Assembly: GCA_017646625.1 (NCBI GenBank)
Contig: JAGCMF010000030.1
Span: 37,428-101,427, forward strand
Reading direction: 5' to 3'
Source of the DNA: Alistipes sp.
GTDB taxonomy: Bacteria > Bacteroidota > Bacteroidia > Bacteroidales > Rikenellaceae
DNA: 64,000 bases
Shown: positions 33,738 to 42,477 of the stretch, piece after piece
Numbering within the stretch: the first letter of the stretch is position 1
Layout of the letters: each line of letters begins with the position of its first letter
The notes under the pieces: generated by a model
Told to the model about the DNA's origin: nothing
The model's input: only the letters and a program-made list of their open reading frames with translations
Database searches by the model: none
Made by a program: the position numbers and the translations under genes

Positions 33738-35033
33738 CTACTCTACGGTTATTAGGAAATAGTTCTTCTTGCCGCGCTGCACGAGCAGATACTTACCAGC
33801 GATGAGGTCGGCATCTGTTATGCTACGCATAGCATCTGTCACCTTCTCCTTGTTTAGCTGCACGCCACCGCCCTGCACCATCTTGCGGCACTCGCCCTTC
33901 GATGGGAATACCTTGCACTTGTCGCCCACGATGTCGATGAATGGAAGTGCCATATCCTCCTTTGCGAGGGTGAACTGTGGCACACCCTCGAACACCTGGA
34001 GGAGTGTCTCCTCGTCGAGGTTACGTAGCGCCTCCGAGGTGGCATTGCCAAAGAGTATGTTTGTGGCCGCCTGTGCCTTCTCCAGCTCCTCCTTTGAGTG
34101 TATCATCGTTGTCACCTCCTCGGCAAGACGCTTCTGCAACACGCGTAGGTGTGGTGCCTCGTCATGCTCGGCGATGAGTCTCTCTACAGTCTCGCGGTCG
34201 AGGAGTGTGAATATCTTGATGTAGCGCTTTGCGTCGTCGTCGCTTACGTTTAACCAGAACTGGTAGAACTTATATGGCGATGTGTAGCGTGGGTCGAGCC
34301 ATACGTTGCCACTCTCTGTCTTGCCGAACTTTGTGCCGTCGGCCTTTGTTATTAGCGGACAGGTGATTGCAAATGCCTCTGCCTCGCCACCGAGCTTACG
34401 ACGTATCAGCTCTGTGCCTGTTGTGATGTTACCCCACTGGTCGGCACCACCGAGCTGCACCTTGCAGTTGTACTCGTTGTATAGGTGTAGGAAGTCGTAG
34501 CCTTGGAGTAGCTGGTATGTGAACTCTGTGAACGACATGCCGTCACCCTCGCCGTTGAATCGCTTCTTCACCGAGTCTTTCGCCATCATGTAGTTCACTG
34601 TTATGCACTTGCCGATGTCGCGTGCGAAGTCGAGGAATGAGAACTCCTTCATCCAGTCGTAGTTGTTCACCAAGAGGGCATGGTTCTCGGCGTCAGAGTC
34701 GAAGTCTATGAGCTTCGATAGCTGGTTCTTTATCGCCTCCTGGTTGTGGCGTAGTGTAGCCTCGTCGAGGAGGTTACGTTCCTGTGACTTACCCGAGGGG
34801 TCGCCAATCATACCTGTGGCACCACCTATTAGGGCTATTGGTCTGTGGCCACACATCTGGAAGTGCTTTAGAATCATCACACCCACGAGGTGTCCTATAT
34901 GCAATGAGTCGGCTGTGGGGTCTATGCCCAAGTATGCCGTTGTCATCTCCTTCTGCAACTGCTCCTTGGCACCTGGCATCATCGTGTGTATCATGCCACG
35001 CCACTCGAGCTCCTGTACAAAATCCTTAATCAT
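33738..35033 (-). CDS. tyrS: Tyrosyl-tRNA synthetase
   Basis: 431 residues. Class I signature HIGH at 45-48 ([11 protein letters not shown]), the KMSKS-like KFGKT near residue 230, tyrosine-binding [11 protein letters not shown] and GGADQWGN, and a C-terminal S4-like RNA-binding domain ([19 protein letters not shown]). It charges tRNA-Tyr. It follows dnaX by 73 bp on the same strand. Confidence 0.97.
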   Translation of the reverse strand: MIKDFVQELEWRGMIHTMMPGAKEQLQKEMTTAYLGIDPTADSLHIGHLVGVMILKHFQMCGHRPIALIGGATGMIGDPSGKSQERNLLDEATLRHNQEAIKNQLSKLIDFDSDAENHALLVNNYDWMKEFSFLDFARDIGKCITVNYMMAKDSVKKRFNGEGDGMSFTEFTYQLLQGYDFLHLYNEYNCKVQLGGADQWGNITTGTELIRRKLGGEAEAFAITCPLITKADGTKFGKTESGNVWLDPRYTSPYKFYQFWLNVSDDDAKRYIKIFTLLDRETVERLIAEHDEAPHLRVLQKRLAEEVTTMIHSKEELEKAQAATNILFGNATSEALRNLDEETLLQVFEGVPQFTLAKEDMALPFIDIVGDKCKVFPSKGECRKMVQGGGVQLNKEKVTDAMRSITDADLIAGKYLLVQRGKKNYFLITVE

Positions 35034-35106
35034 CGTTGTTCTATCGTTTTAGTTATCTTTATCTTCTTGTTGTCGTTTTGCTATCTCTCTCCGTGCCCGC
35101 CGTATG

Positions 35107-36951
35107 CTACTCGGCGTCGAGGTTTAGGCGTTCAATCATCTCTGCGAGGCGGTCGTTCTTGTTCATCAGGTGCTTGAGCCTATCCTCGAGGGTTATTGGT
35201 CGTGCCGCCTTGATGTGCTCGTTCACTATCACCGCTATCTCTATGAGGCCCTTCACGCCACTTATCTCGGCAATCTGCTTCTGTAGGTCTATCTTGTCGC
35301 GCATTATGTCGTCATGCCACTCGCGCGATGGCACCGTGATAGTTATCACGTTACCCTCTACTGTCATCGACTGGAATATTATTCCTGTGCGTCGCTTTGT
35401 GCGTACCAGCTCGTCGATTATTTTGTCGCGTGCCACCATCAGCTTCTCCTCGCAGTGGGGGTCTATCTGTATCGTTTTTGCTGCCGCCAACTCCTCTGCC
35501 ACCATCTCCGATGCTGTCTTCGCATCGCCATTCAGCAGGTCAGATATAGATACGCTTGTGCGTAATGCTCGTGTTGTGCGCTGCACCTTGCGTGCCGCCT
35601 CCACCTCTGGCGCTTGTGCCGCCCCCACGCTTGCGGGTTGTGATGCCGCCGCGCTTTGTTGTGCCACTACTTTTGGTGTCGCCACCTCCGCCCTTGTGGG
35701 TTGTGGCGCTGCCGCACTTTGTTGTGCCACCTCCGCCCTTGCTGGTTGTGGTGCCGCCGCGCTTTGTTGTGCCGCCCCTACGTTTGCGGGTTGTGGTGCT
35801 GGCTCGAGGGGTGGTAGGCTAAAGTTGGTCTCGAAGGAGAGCTCTGCCGTTACATCATTTTTTTTTTGACCGAGACCTGCTATCTTCATAAGTCCCAGTT
35901 CAACAAGCAAACGCTGATTTGACGATTGTCGTATTTTGCCATCCGCCTCCGTGAGCAGTGATATTGCGCCGAAGAGGAGTGCCTCGGGGCATTGCGCTGC
36001 CTGTTGTTTATATCTCTCAACGAGTGTTCCTGTGAACTCCACGAGGGTTATTGCTGGGCCCTTTGCCATGAGCAGGTCACGCATATGTGCGTTAAGGCCG
36101 GCGATGAACACCTGTGGCGAGAAGCCACGGCATAGCACATCGTCGAAGCGCATGAGGGCCTCTATGTAGTTACCGTGTAGGAGTAGCTCTGTTATGGTGA
36201 AGTATGTGTCGTAGTCGAGCACGTTGAGTGTTGCTGCCACATCCTTGTAGTTTAGCTTGTTGCCGCAGAACGACACCGCCTTGTCGAACATAGATAGTGC
36301 ATCGCGCATACCGCCATCAGCCTTGTGGGCGATGAGGTTTAGCGCCTCGTCATCGGCCTCGACACCCTCCTTCGTTGCTATGTGACGCAGATACTCCACG
36401 CCATCCTCGACCTTTATGCGGTTGAAGTCATATATCTGGCAACGTGATAGGATTGTGGGTATAATCTTATGCTTCTCTGTTGTTGCGAGGATGAATATTG
36501 CATGATGTGGTGGCTCCTCAAGGGTCTTGAGGAAAGCGTTGAAGGCGGCTGTAGATAGCATGTGCACCTCGTCGATAACGAATACCGAGTATCTGCCCTG
36601 CTGTGGTATTATGCGCACCTGCTCAATGAGGTTGCGGATGTCGTCTACCGAGTTGTTAGATGCGGCATCCAGCTCGTGCACATTCAGTGAACGACCCTCG
36701 TTGAATGAACGGCACGACTCGCACTCGTTGCACGCCTCACCCGCCTGTGGGTTGAGGCAGTTTATAGCCTTGGCGAAGATACGCGCACATGTTGTCTTAC
36801 CCACGCCACGGGGACCGCAGAAGAGGTAGGCATGAGCCAGCTGACCACGTTCTATGGCGTTCTTGAGTGTTGAGGTTATATGTCGCTGGCCAACGACCGA
36901 TGCGAAGGTCGCGGGGCGATACTTACGTGCTGATACAATAAAATTCTCCAT
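35107..36951 (-). CDS. dnaX: DNA polymerase III gamma/tau subunit
   Basis: 614 residues. Walker A GPRGVGKT (46-53), zinc cysteines Cys65, Cys74, Cys77 and Cys80, Walker B with DEVH (127-130) and sensor SRC (169-171) form the AAA+ clamp-loader part; domain III ends with LVELGLMKIAGLG near residue 360. A linker of Ala/Gln/Pro-rich repeats (AAPQPARAEVAQQS type) follows at about 375-450, then the tau-specific C-terminal domain. A run of ten A at 35858-35867 falls exactly between domain III and the linker, with stop codons just behind it in both other frames. A shorter gamma product is therefore likely. The first codon lies only 7 nt from a -7-like box. Confidence 0.96.
   Translation of the reverse strand: MENFIVSARKYRPATFASVVGQRHITSTLKNAIERGQLAHAYLFCGPRGVGKTTCARIFAKAINCLNPQAGEACNECESCRSFNEGRSLNVHELDAASNNSVDDIRNLIEQVRIIPQQGRYSVFVIDEVHMLSTAAFNAFLKTLEEPPHHAIFILATTEKHKIIPTILSRCQIYDFNRIKVEDGVEYLRHIATKEGVEADDEALNLIAHKADGGMRDALSMFDKAVSFCGNKLNYKDVAATLNVLDYDTYFTITELLLHGNYIEALMRFDDVLCRGFSPQVFIAGLNAHMRDLLMAKGPAITLVEFTGTLVERYKQQAAQCPEALLFGAISLLTEADGKIRQSSNQRLLVELGLMKIAGLGQKKNDVTAELSFETNFSLPPLEPAPQPANVGAAQQSAAAPQPARAEVAQQSAAAPQPTRAEVATPKVVAQQSAAASQPASVGAAQAPEVEAARKVQRTTRALRTSVSISDLLNGDAKTASEMVAEELAAAKTIQIDPHCEEKLMVARDKIIDELVRTKRRTGIIFQSMTVEGNVITITVPSREWHDDIMRDKIDLQKQIAEISGVKGLIEIAVIVNEHIKAARPITLEDRLKHLMNKNDRLAEMIERLNLDAE
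35858..35867 (-). other. A10 slippage site in dnaX
   Basis: The minus strand reads GGT CAA AAA AAA AAT GAT GTA. One extra A, or a -1 ribosomal shift, gives AAA TGA; one fewer A, or a +1 shift, gives ATG ATG TAA. Both produce a protein of about 365 residues, which corresponds to gamma. Confidence 0.75.
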
Positions 36952-36958
36952 AACTTGA

Positions 36959-36966
36959 CAAAGGTA
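36959..36966 (-). promoter_or_regulatory. -7-like box immediately before dnaX
   Basis: Minus-strand TACCTTTG ends 7 nt before the ATG. If used, the transcript would be almost leaderless. No -33 TTG at the usual distance. Confidence 0.4.
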
Positions 36967-37041
36967 GTAAAAATTTTCTTCCGTCGTATGCGCGTGTGTG
37001 TAATTTTCGCTGTGTGATGTTCGTTTTTTCGGGTAAAGTGC

Positions 37042-37049
37042 TATCTTTG
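37042..37049 (+). promoter_or_regulatory. -7 box of the metallophosphatase gene
   Basis: TATCTTTG, perfect match, 24 bp before the ATG at 37074; upstream box weak. Confidence 0.55.
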
Positions 37050-37073
37050 TAGCATAATTAATAGATTACGACC

Positions 37074-38246
37074 ATGAGAAAAATAAGACTCTTTTTAGCT
37101 ATTTTTTCCTTTACTCTTTTGTGTGTGTCGGCATATGCGCAGGGTGCGCAGGACTTGGGCTTTAACCTCATCGTTGTGGGCGACACGCAGCCACAGACCG
37201 AGGCGCAGATAACACGCCTCGAGAGGGATATAATCCCACAGATTGGTGCTGTGGTTGAGGAGTATATGGCGACAGGATATCCTACGGCGATACTCCTTAC
37301 GGGCGATGTTGTGTGGGACACGATGAGCTTTCTGCCACGTGTGAAGGCTGCCTTTGAGGCCCTCGGTGTCCCCGTGTATGCTGTCATAGGCAACCACGAC
37401 CATAATAAGCGTCATACTAAAAATCAGGCACGTGCCGAGCAGAATTTTGTAGATACCTTCGGCTCACGTAACCACTCCTTCATGCTCGGCAGCACACTCT
37501 TCGTCACATTCGATAATATCGACTATACGAGCTTTAGCGGCTATGGCGAGAAGATAGATGCCGACCAGCTTATATGGCTTGCGGAGGTTATGGAGGGTGC
37601 TGGCGATGTGCAGCGTGTGGCTGTATGTATGCATGCCTCGGCATGTGACTTTACTACGGAGCAGCTCAAGGCCTATGTGAAGCCCGTTGTCGGCATCATC
37701 GGTGATAGGGAGATACACTTCATCACGGGTCACCGCCACCACCACGACACTGCCGATGTGTCGCCCACAATCATCGAGCATAACGTCTCGCAAGTGAATG
37801 GCAACCTGTGGTTTTCGCCTATAGGCTCGGATGGCATGCCCTACGGTGTCTTCTGCATCGAGGAACGTGACGGGGCATGGCAGTGGCACCACCGTCTGCT
37901 TGGCAAGAGCCGCGACGAGCAACTCGTAGTGTGGGGCGAGGGTAGCGTCAAGGAGCACGAGGAGTATGTCGTTGCGAAGGTTATAGGCTGGGATAAGATG
38001 TGGCGTGTTGTGTGGTATGAGGATGGTGTTGCCATGGGCGAGATGGAACAGATTGAGATTCTCGACCCCGACTATATGTATTATGTGGAGAGTGTTGCCG
38101 ACTACCGCGAGAAGTATATGCGTCGTCTACGTCGTTCGGCACATAAGCATAAGCACTACTACCGCCTACGTCGTACCTCTGCCGATAGCCACATAACTAT
38201 CGTTGCCACAGACCGCTTTGGCCGCGAGTTCACCTACGAGATGTAG
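37074..38246 (+). CDS. Secreted calcineurin-like metallophosphatase
   Basis: 390 residues. A signal peptide (to AYAQ, 23) is followed by the metallophosphoesterase core: GDTQ (Asp37), GDVVWD (Asp78), GNHDHN (Asn107-Asp109), a histidine in VAVCMHAS and GHRHHH (about 219). All two-metal ligands seem present. A C-terminal domain of about 120 residues (GWDKMWRVVWYEDG, a beta-sandwich) completes the plan of Bacteroidetes extracellular phosphodiesterases. The substrate is unknown. The gene stands alone and converges with the ComF-like gene, with 24 bp between them. Confidence 0.88.
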   Translation: MRKIRLFLAIFSFTLLCVSAYAQGAQDLGFNLIVVGDTQPQTEAQITRLERDIIPQIGAVVEEYMATGYPTAILLTGDVVWDTMSFLPRVKAAFEALGVPVYAVIGNHDHNKRHTKNQARAEQNFVDTFGSRNHSFMLGSTLFVTFDNIDYTSFSGYGEKIDADQLIWLAEVMEGAGDVQRVAVCMHASACDFTTEQLKAYVKPVVGIIGDREIHFITGHRHHHDTADVSPTIIEHNVSQVNGNLWFSPIGSDGMPYGVFCIEERDGAWQWHHRLLGKSRDEQLVVWGEGSVKEHEEYVVAKVIGWDKMWRVVWYEDGVAMGEMEQIEILDPDYMYYVESVADYREKYMRRLRRSAHKHKHYYRLRRTSADSHITIVATDRFGREFTYEM

Positions 38247-38270
38247 GCCTATCTAATCGCATGAAATATG

Positions 38271-38990
38271 CTAACGTATTGCTGTGATGTATGTCGTCAC
38301 GGCAAGCGTTGCTACAGATATGCGGCAGTCGGGCACAGCCTCTAATATGCTCTGTATTAGGGATATCATTGTTGCTCCCGTTGTCAGCACATCATCGACT
38401 ATGAGTATATGTTTGCCTGCAAGCTCCTCGGGGCGTGTGACGCTGAATAGTGCCTCCACGTTGCCCCATCTGTCGTGTGCACGGTGGTGTGTCTGCGAGG
38501 GGTTGTTGCGCCTGCGTCGTGTGGCACGCCGCAACACTCTCTTGCCCAGGCTCTGGGATATGCCGTCGGCGATGTATGATGATTGGTTGTAGCCACGTCG
38601 TATGCGCTTCAGGGGGTGCAGTGGCACGGGGATGATGACGTCTATGTCGTCGTAGCGCCCCGAGGCCTTAAGTTCTGCACCATACCAGCGACCCATGTCG
38701 AGTGCTGTGCGCCAGGCGTTGCGATACTTGAAGCTGTGTATCATGCTGCGCCACGGACTCTTATCGGTGTAGTATATGAATGCTGAAGCCTCGGCGATGG
38801 GCACAAGGGCAGATAGTTTTTCGTATACGGGATTCTCCTTGTCGCGCCAGAAGTATGTCATGGGCACGTTGAAGCGACACATGGTGCATATGCCATGCAT
38901 GTTGTGCGATATGTTGTTGCCACAGACGATGCACTCCTCGGCAAGGAGAAGTGAACGTATGGCGCGATATATGCTACCAAGCGTCGACAT
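38271..38990 (-). CDS. ComF-family phosphoribosyltransferase-like protein
   Basis: 239 residues. A zinc-finger-like N-terminus (Cys20, Cys23, Cys35, Cys38) and a C-terminal phosphoribosyltransferase fold with the PRPP loop VDDVLTTGATM (about 195-206) define the ComF/GntX family. ComF works in DNA uptake in competent bacteria; in Bacteroidales the role is unproven. Its first 17 bp overlap the end of priA, so the two are translationally coupled. Confidence 0.9.
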   Translation of the reverse strand: MSTLGSIYRAIRSLLLAEECIVCGNNISHNMHGICTMCRFNVPMTYFWRDKENPVYEKLSALVPIAEASAFIYYTDKSPWRSMIHSFKYRNAWRTALDMGRWYGAELKASGRYDDIDVIIPVPLHPLKRIRRGYNQSSYIADGISQSLGKRVLRRATRRRRNNPSQTHHRAHDRWGNVEALFSVTRPEELAGKHILIVDDVLTTGATMISLIQSILEAVPDCRISVATLAVTTYITAIR

Positions 38991-41226
38991 CTATATCAAT
39001 CTTTATGCCCTTGAAGCAGCTCTCTGCGTGACACCTATCCACCACGTCGCGGAGCATTGTTCGTGCTCGCTTCATCGAGCCTCCGCACTCAATCTTAACA
39101 GCAATCTCGGCGCGGTGCTCGCCACGTAGCATCTCCAGCGCGGGGCTCACAGGTCCCATCACACGACCACCAAACTTCTGGCGTAGCAGCTGTGCCATGT
39201 GGTGTGCTGCGCGGTGCAGCACATCGTAGGTGTCGTGTCGCAGCAGCAGGCGTATAAGTCGTGAGTAGGGAGGGTAGCCGAAGGTCTTACGTTCGTTGAG
39301 CTCGCCGTGCGCCATGGCATGGTAGTCGCCCGCAGCAATCTGCTGTATCACAGGGTGCTTAGGCTGCGATGTCTGTATTATCACACGACCTCTATCGTTA
39401 CGTCTGCCAGCACGTCCTGCCACCTGCATCATCAGCTGGAAGGCCCTCTCCGAAGCCCTGAAGTCGGGTGTGGAGAGCAGGTTGTCGGCGTTGAGTATGC
39501 CCACGGTGCTCACGCCGCCGAAGTCGAAGCCCTTGGTGACTATCTGTGTGCCTACGAGGATGTCCGTCTGGCCACTCTCGAAGCGTTGTACGATATTGCG
39601 GAATGCGGTCTCGGAGGTCGAGGTGTCGCCATCGAGACGGTCTATGCGTGCCTCGGGGAAGAGGCGCGATATCTCCTCTACGGCCTTCTCTGTGCCGAAG
39701 CCCATGAGTGCCATATCCTTGATGTCGCAGTTGGGGCATATGTCGGGTGTGGGTATGGTGTAGCCACAGTAGTGGCACTCCATGTGGCGTGTTGCCTTGT
39801 GCTGCGTGAGTGTCACGTTGCAGTGTGGGCAGCGTGGCGAGTAGCCACATGTGCGGCACTGTATGTAGGGGGCATAGCCGCGGCGATTCTGGAAGAGTAT
39901 CGCCTGGTCGCCATTATGCAGCGTGCGTTCTATATCTTGTATTAGGTCGAGGTTGAAGTGTGTCTTACGTTCGCCCCTCTTTACGGCACGTATGGTGTCC
40001 GACACCACCACCTCGGGGAGTGTTCCTTCGCCCCATCGTTCCTTGAGCTCCACGTATGCATACTTCTTGGCGAGGGCGTTTAGGTAGCTCTCAAGCGATG
40101 GTGTGGCACTTCCGAGCACCACCTTCGCACCATATATCATGCCCATCATCACCGCCGTATCACGACCATTGTACCTGGGCTGCATATCTGTTTGCTTGTA
40201 TCCCGCGTCGTGCTCCTCGTCGACGATGACAAGCCCCGCATTGTGCATAGGTAGGAATACCGCGGAACGTACTCCCACGATGAGCTCGCCACCCTCGGAG
40301 GCGGCAAGGCGCAGGAATGTATGTCCTCGGCGTAGCGCTGTGAGGCGCGAGTGGTATGTCGTTGTGCGACCCTCGAAGATACGTTCGAGGCGTTCCACAA
40401 GCTGTGTCGTTATCACAATCTCGGGCACGAGCATCAGCACATCCTTGCCTTGAGACAGAGCATCTGCAATGAGGTGTATGTATATCTCGGTCTTTCCCGA
40501 GCCTGTGACGCCATGTAGTAGTGCTACCTTGCCTGTTGCATGAGCCTCACGTATGGTGTTGAGAGCCCTCTCTTGTGCCTCGGATAGTGTGGGACGTAGG
40601 AAGTCGCCCTCTGTGGCGTGGCGCGTTATCTGTCGCTGCTCCACCACCACAAGGCCGCTACGTTTGAGTGCCGCTATGCTGTCGTTGTCGGCATCCACCA
40701 GGCGGCGTGGCACGAAGCCGTCCGTAGCACCTCGTTCAAAAGCCAGAGCCGCTATGCTATCCATCGTGGTGCAGCGGCGTGGTGCGCGGCGTGAGTGCTT
40801 GGCCACATACTCCGTAAGTGCCTCCTCCGTGCGTAGCTCCTCGGAGAGTGCTATGTATCGTTCTGTTGGTGGCTCTATGCTGCGGTCGTCGAGCTCGCCG
40901 AGTGATGCTGCCGAGGGCTTGGCAAGCGACGGCAGCGCCAGGCGCATAACCTCGCCTATGCTACACATATAGTAGTCCGCCATCCACTCCCATAGTCGTT
41001 GTGCCTCGGGTGTGAGTAGCGGTGTTGTGTATAGGCGCTTAAGTATAGGCTTAAGGCGTGGGTATTCGGGTCTCTGTGTCGTTATGCTCCACACTATGCC
41101 CGTATAATAACGACTGCTGCCAAACTGTACGACCACGGCGTCACCTACGCCCACACCCAATGTCTCATCCACCGTGAAGGTGTACATCGGCTGTGCCAGC
41201 GGGAGAACCACCTGTGCGTAAAGCAT
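38974..41226 (-). CDS. priA: Primosomal replication restart helicase PriA
   Basis: 750 residues. The N-terminal 3' DNA-binding domain comes first, then the superfamily 2 helicase with Walker A GVTGSGKT (239-246), DEEH box (about 338), a zinc-binding insertion with paired cysteines (CRTCGYSPRCPHC; CHYCGYTIPTPDICPNC) and the motif VI region (QVAGRAGRRNDRG). PriA restarts stalled replication forks. The 3' end overlaps comF. Confidence 0.96.
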   Translation of the reverse strand: MLYAQVVLPLAQPMYTFTVDETLGVGVGDAVVVQFGSSRYYTGIVWSITTQRPEYPRLKPILKRLYTTPLLTPEAQRLWEWMADYYMCSIGEVMRLALPSLAKPSAASLGELDDRSIEPPTERYIALSEELRTEEALTEYVAKHSRRAPRRCTTMDSIAALAFERGATDGFVPRRLVDADNDSIAALKRSGLVVVEQRQITRHATEGDFLRPTLSEAQERALNTIREAHATGKVALLHGVTGSGKTEIYIHLIADALSQGKDVLMLVPEIVITTQLVERLERIFEGRTTTYHSRLTALRRGHTFLRLAASEGGELIVGVRSAVFLPMHNAGLVIVDEEHDAGYKQTDMQPRYNGRDTAVMMGMIYGAKVVLGSATPSLESYLNALAKKYAYVELKERWGEGTLPEVVVSDTIRAVKRGERKTHFNLDLIQDIERTLHNGDQAILFQNRRGYAPYIQCRTCGYSPRCPHCNVTLTQHKATRHMECHYCGYTIPTPDICPNCDIKDMALMGFGTEKAVEEISRLFPEARIDRLDGDTSTSETAFRNIVQRFESGQTDILVGTQIVTKGFDFGGVSTVGILNADNLLSTPDFRASERAFQLMMQVAGRAGRRNDRGRVIIQTSQPKHPVIQQIAAGDYHAMAHGELNERKTFGYPPYSRLIRLLLRHDTYDVLHRAAHHMAQLLRQKFGGRVMGPVSPALEMLRGEHRAEIAVKIECGGSMKRARTMLRDVVDRCHAESCFKGIKIDIDVDAW

Positions 41227-41255
41227 GGCAGCAGTTGTCTATGTTATATGCTCTA

Positions 41256-42254
41256 TTAGAGCTTGTTCAAGGCGTCGAAGCCCTGACCGTATACGCCCAT
41301 TACAGAGCCTACGGTGATAAATGCGTTAGAATCCTCCTCGCGCACAAACTTCAATATCATTGATGTGTCGCGCTTGCGGCATACGACCATCACAGCCTTC
41401 GATGGAGTCTTTGTGTACCAGCCCATAGCGTCGATGAGTGTAGCACCGCGGTGAGCCTTGGTGTTTATCATGTCGGCCATCTTCTCGTAGTCCTTGCAGA
41501 AGATCATAATCTGGTTAGACTGCTGGTTACCCGACTGTACGAAGTCTACGGTGTAGCCGATAACGGCAATCATGATGAAGCCGTATATCATACGTGCGAA
41601 AGCCAACGATGTGAGTGGCTGAATCTCGGTAGACTGTATCGAGGCGATGCCGTTTATGTCATCCACAGCGATGTTTACTGTTGTGAAGAGGAAAACAGAT
41701 GAGATGAGGATGCCGAAGTCAGTCATAAGAAGCACCTTACCGTAGCTTACAGTGCGGAACTTATTGATAATCATCGCCACGATATCTGTACCACCTGTCG
41801 AACCACCCTGCATGAATGACACGGCGATACCGATGCCGCACGATGCTGCGCCGAGCACTACGAGCAATAGACGCCATGCGTCAACGCCCTCCAATAGGCG
41901 AACCATCATATCTGGTGCGAGGAATGAGTCTACGAGGTTGAACATCACAGACATCATCAAGATGCAGTATAGAGTCTTGATACCGAACTTCCAACCCACA
42001 ATCATTACGCCGAGGATTAGAAGGATACAGTTGATGATGAAGATGAGGTTACCGATGGTGAAGAAGCCATCAGCGAGTGCTGTAGGGAGTATGGCGTTGA
42101 TAAGTGTTGCCAAACCTGCGGCACCACCACCCATACCACCAGCTGGGAGTACGCACATCTGCCAACCGAAGGCGTAGCAGAACATACCAAAGGTCATCAA
42201 TAGATACTCCTTGATGCCTACAAGAATCGAACGAGAAGAGATTTTTACACCCAT
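41256..42254 (-). CDS. YitT-family membrane protein
   Basis: 332 residues: six membrane helices in the first two thirds (YitT_membrane/DUF161 part: YAFGWQMCVLPAGGMGGGAAGL, FMQGGSTGGTDIVAMI) and a soluble C-terminal DUF2179 domain (about 230-325; AHRGATLIDAMGWYTKTP). The family is widespread in Firmicutes and Bacteroidetes, and its transport or signalling function is not established. It has its own promoter. Confidence 0.92.
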   Translation of the reverse strand: MGVKISSRSILVGIKEYLLMTFGMFCYAFGWQMCVLPAGGMGGGAAGLATLINAILPTALADGFFTIGNLIFIINCILLILGVMIVGWKFGIKTLYCILMMSVMFNLVDSFLAPDMMVRLLEGVDAWRLLLVVLGAASCGIGIAVSFMQGGSTGGTDIVAMIINKFRTVSYGKVLLMTDFGILISSVFLFTTVNIAVDDINGIASIQSTEIQPLTSLAFARMIYGFIMIAVIGYTVDFVQSGNQQSNQIMIFCKDYEKMADMINTKAHRGATLIDAMGWYTKTPSKAVMVVCRKRDTSMILKFVREEDSNAFITVGSVMGVYGQGFDALNKL

Positions 42255-42331
42255 ATCAATTCAAAATTTAAGCTAAAAAAAAGTTAATAGCGAAACTAAA
42301 TATTATATATTTCCATCTTAATATTCCGCGA

Positions 42332-42363
42332 CAAAAGTATGAAATTTCGCACGAATTGTGCAA
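42332..42363 (-). promoter_or_regulatory. Promoter of the YitT-family gene
   Basis: Minus-strand TACTTTTG (42332-42339) with TTG (42361-42363) 21 nt upstream; leader about 75 nt. Confidence 0.6.
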
Positions 42364-42426
42364 TATTTTCGATTTATTTTTACCGCTATTGCGTAAGATG
42401 TTAAAATATAGGTTGTTGTGAGGTGT

Positions 42427-42467
42427 TAAAAAGAGGTGGATGCCCACACCATGCGGGCCATCCACCT
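42427..42467 (-). terminator. Terminator of the glycosidase operon
   Basis: Hairpin AGGTGGATG... (42434-42445 with 42455-42467, one bulge) followed on the minus strand by CTCTTTTTAAC. Confidence 0.75.
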
Positions 42468-42477
42468 ATGTTGGTTG

